From NCBI GenBank assembly GCA_049969495.1, contig JBMFOT010000108.1, positions 1 to 6,089 on the forward strand: a DNA stretch of 6,089 bases, in the 5' to 3' direction. Position numbers and translations under genes: made by a program. Source of the DNA: HRBIN16 sp049969495. Its GTDB lineage: Bacteria > Armatimonadota > HRBIN16. Positions 5,388 through 6,089 of this stretch are shown piece by piece. Numbering within the stretch: position 1 is the first letter of the stretch; each line of letters starts with the position of its first letter. Below the pieces are notes generated by a model. It had not been told where the DNA came from. It did not search any database and saw only the letters and a program-made list of their open reading frames with translations.

Positions 5388-5450
5388 GAAACGCACGTGG
5401 GAAACCAACCTTTCCTTCGCCAGCGCCGTCTTCCACCCTGCGTGCGTTTC
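5388..5450 (+). other. Large stem-loop in the flagellin leader (10-bp perfect stem)
   Basis: GAAACGCACG at 5388-5397 is the exact reverse complement of CGTGCGTTTC at 5441-5450, with 43 bases between. Extra pairing just inside (GGAA with TTCC) is possible. A competing pairing exists: AAAGGTAGG at 5367-5375 with CCAACCTTT at 5405-5413, eight of nine bases matching, which interleaves with the first stem. The two could form a pseudoknot or exclude each other. No known riboswitch core is recognised. Confidence 0.45.
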
Positions 5451-5461
5451 AGATCAGAGAA

Positions 5462-5476
5462 CGAGCAGGAGGCTCG
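5462..5476 (+). promoter_or_regulatory. Small hairpin with AGGAG loop, candidate CsrA site of the flagellin leader
   Basis: CGAGC (5462-5466) pairs perfectly with GCTCG (5472-5476), leaving a 5-base loop AGGAG. A GGA exposed in a short hairpin loop is the known binding element of CsrA/RsmA. A second GGA follows 26 bases downstream inside the flagellin Shine-Dalgarno AAGGAGG (5492-5498). This layout matches the two CsrA sites of the Bacillus hag leader. No csrA or fliW gene is in the window. Confidence 0.45.
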
Positions 5477-5491
5477 ATAGTACGACAACTC

Positions 5492-5498
5492 AAGGAGG
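5492..5498 (+). promoter_or_regulatory. Flagellin ribosome binding site with long spacing
   Basis: AAGGAGG is a full-strength Shine-Dalgarno, but it lies 12 bases before the ATG at 5511, longer than usual. An in-frame TAG at 5505-5507 rules out any earlier start, so the ATG stands. Confidence 0.7.
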
Positions 5499-5510
5499 AA
5501 ACAGTAGAAG

Positions 5511-6089
5511 ATGAGTCTTCGCATTAACACCAACATCACCGCGATGAATGCGATGCGCGCGCTGAGCAGCACCAGCGAAGCCTTCGCGCGGTCGATTGAG
5601 CGGTTGTCCTCTGGTATGCGCATCAATCGCGGTGCCGACGACCCCGCAGGGCTGATTATCTCCGAAAACCTGCGCGCGCAGATGACAGGTATGTCGCAGG
5701 CGGTCTCCAACGCGCAGGACGCGGCGAACCTTCTCAAGACTGCTGAAGGCGGTCTGGACGAAATCCATAACCTGTTGCGCACCATGCGACAACTCGCGGT
5801 GCACGCCAGCAACACCGGCGTGAACGACCTGACAGCCCTTCAAGCGGACCAGACCCAAATCCGCTCCGCTTTGGAAAGTCTCAACCGCATCGCCGAACAG
5901 ACCCAGTTCGGTACCAAGAAACTGCTGGACGGAACCGCTGGCATCTCTGCGCAGGTCACCGATACCGCACGACTGGCGGGTATCTTCATCGGTAACACCT
6001 TCAACGGCGCCATCGTGCAAAGCGGCGACGTCACCATCACCGTCAACACCGCTGCCACCCGCGCCCAGGTGCTGGGAACCGCCACCTAC
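5511..6089 (+). CDS. Flagellin, N-terminal part (3' partial)
   Basis: The 193 residues in the window are the N-terminal D0/D1 region of flagellin, the filament subunit exported by the flagellar type III apparatus. MSLRINTNITAMNAMRAL matches the usual MRINxNIxALNAxRxL start. LSSGMRINRGADDPAGL (residues 32-48) and IISENLRAQ are the most conserved flagellin segment. LLRTMRQLAVHASNTG (88-103) corresponds to the D1 helix and FGTKKLLDG (133-141) to the D1 turn. After about residue 142 the sequence enters the variable part, where GIFIGNTFNGAIVQSGDVTI suggests beta strands. The gene runs off the window end, so its length and the conserved C-terminal D1/D0 are unseen. It is transcribed divergently from znuA. 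The 5' leader has regulatory-looking structures, but I found no clear sigma-28 promoter. Confidence 0.96.
   Translation, partial: MSLRINTNITAMNAMRALSSTSEAFARSIERLSSGMRINRGADDPAGLIISENLRAQMTGMSQAVSNAQDAANLLKTAEGGLDEIHNLLRTMRQLAVHASNTGVNDLTALQADQTQIRSALESLNRIAEQTQFGTKKLLDGTAGISAQVTDTARLAGIFIGNTFNGAIVQSGDVTITVNTAATRAQVLGTATY

Noticed and set aside
5388..5425. Resemblance to the c-di-GMP-I (GEMM) riboswitch: ACGCACGTGGGAAACC recalls the ACGCACAGGGCAAACC start of known examples
   Set aside because: The second conserved half (GACGCAAAGCC and the following stem) and the GAAA tetraloop are absent, so the likeness is probably chance despite the attractive flagellin context.
5490..6085. Minus-strand open frames opposite the flagellin
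   Set aside because: The plus strand gives an unmistakable flagellin N-terminus with a Shine-Dalgarno; the opposite frames are shadows.

Overview
The window is bacterial DNA with three blocks. (1) Positions 1-1910, an accessory block on the plus strand, holds the C-terminal end of an Rhs/YD-repeat protein, a VapBC-type toxin-antitoxin pair, a HicBA toxin-antitoxin pair, and two short decayed pieces of Rhs core, one before and one after hicBA. (2) Positions 1951-5287, a minus-strand operon, reads in transcription order: zinc-type substrate-binding lipoprotein (znuA-like), a class I SAM methyltransferase with a zinc-ribbon N-terminus, the ABC ATPase (znuC-like) and the ABC permease (znuB-like). 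(3) After a 223-base divergent intergenic region, a plus-strand flagellin gene starts at 5511 and runs off the window end.

The organism is a motile bacterium with moderately high GC and Shine-Dalgarno-led genes. A lipoprotein signal, a flagellin, several toxin-antitoxin modules and a YD-repeat core of the QWGYYTDVETG / LLTHRY / GRFLTRDPIG type would fit an environmental lineage such as Armatimonadota. This is a guess from the flavour of the proteins; the phylum cannot be fixed from the window.

In the zinc operon, the lipoprotein would capture metal outside the membrane with His78, His161, His225 and Asp298, the permease would move it across, and the ATPase would power transport. The last three genes are tightly coupled: methyltransferase and ATPase abut, and ATPase and permease overlap by 4 bases. 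The methyltransferase is the unexpected member. A TATAAT lies inside a CCGTA-ATTA-TACGG inverted repeat upstream of znuA, a plausible site for zinc-responsive repression.

The two most interesting points follow. First, each toxin-antitoxin module in the accessory block is followed by the same Rhs-core sequence (a 23-base identical repeat at 1191-1213 and 1836-1858), and the antitoxin of the first module is in frame with, and uninterrupted from, the Rhs tail. Second, the flagellin leader holds a small hairpin showing AGGAG in its loop, 26 bases before a second GGA in the Shine-Dalgarno sequence. This resembles the two-site CsrA control known for flagellin mRNA in Bacillus. No RNA genes, CRISPR arrays, transposase genes or convincing terminators were seen.
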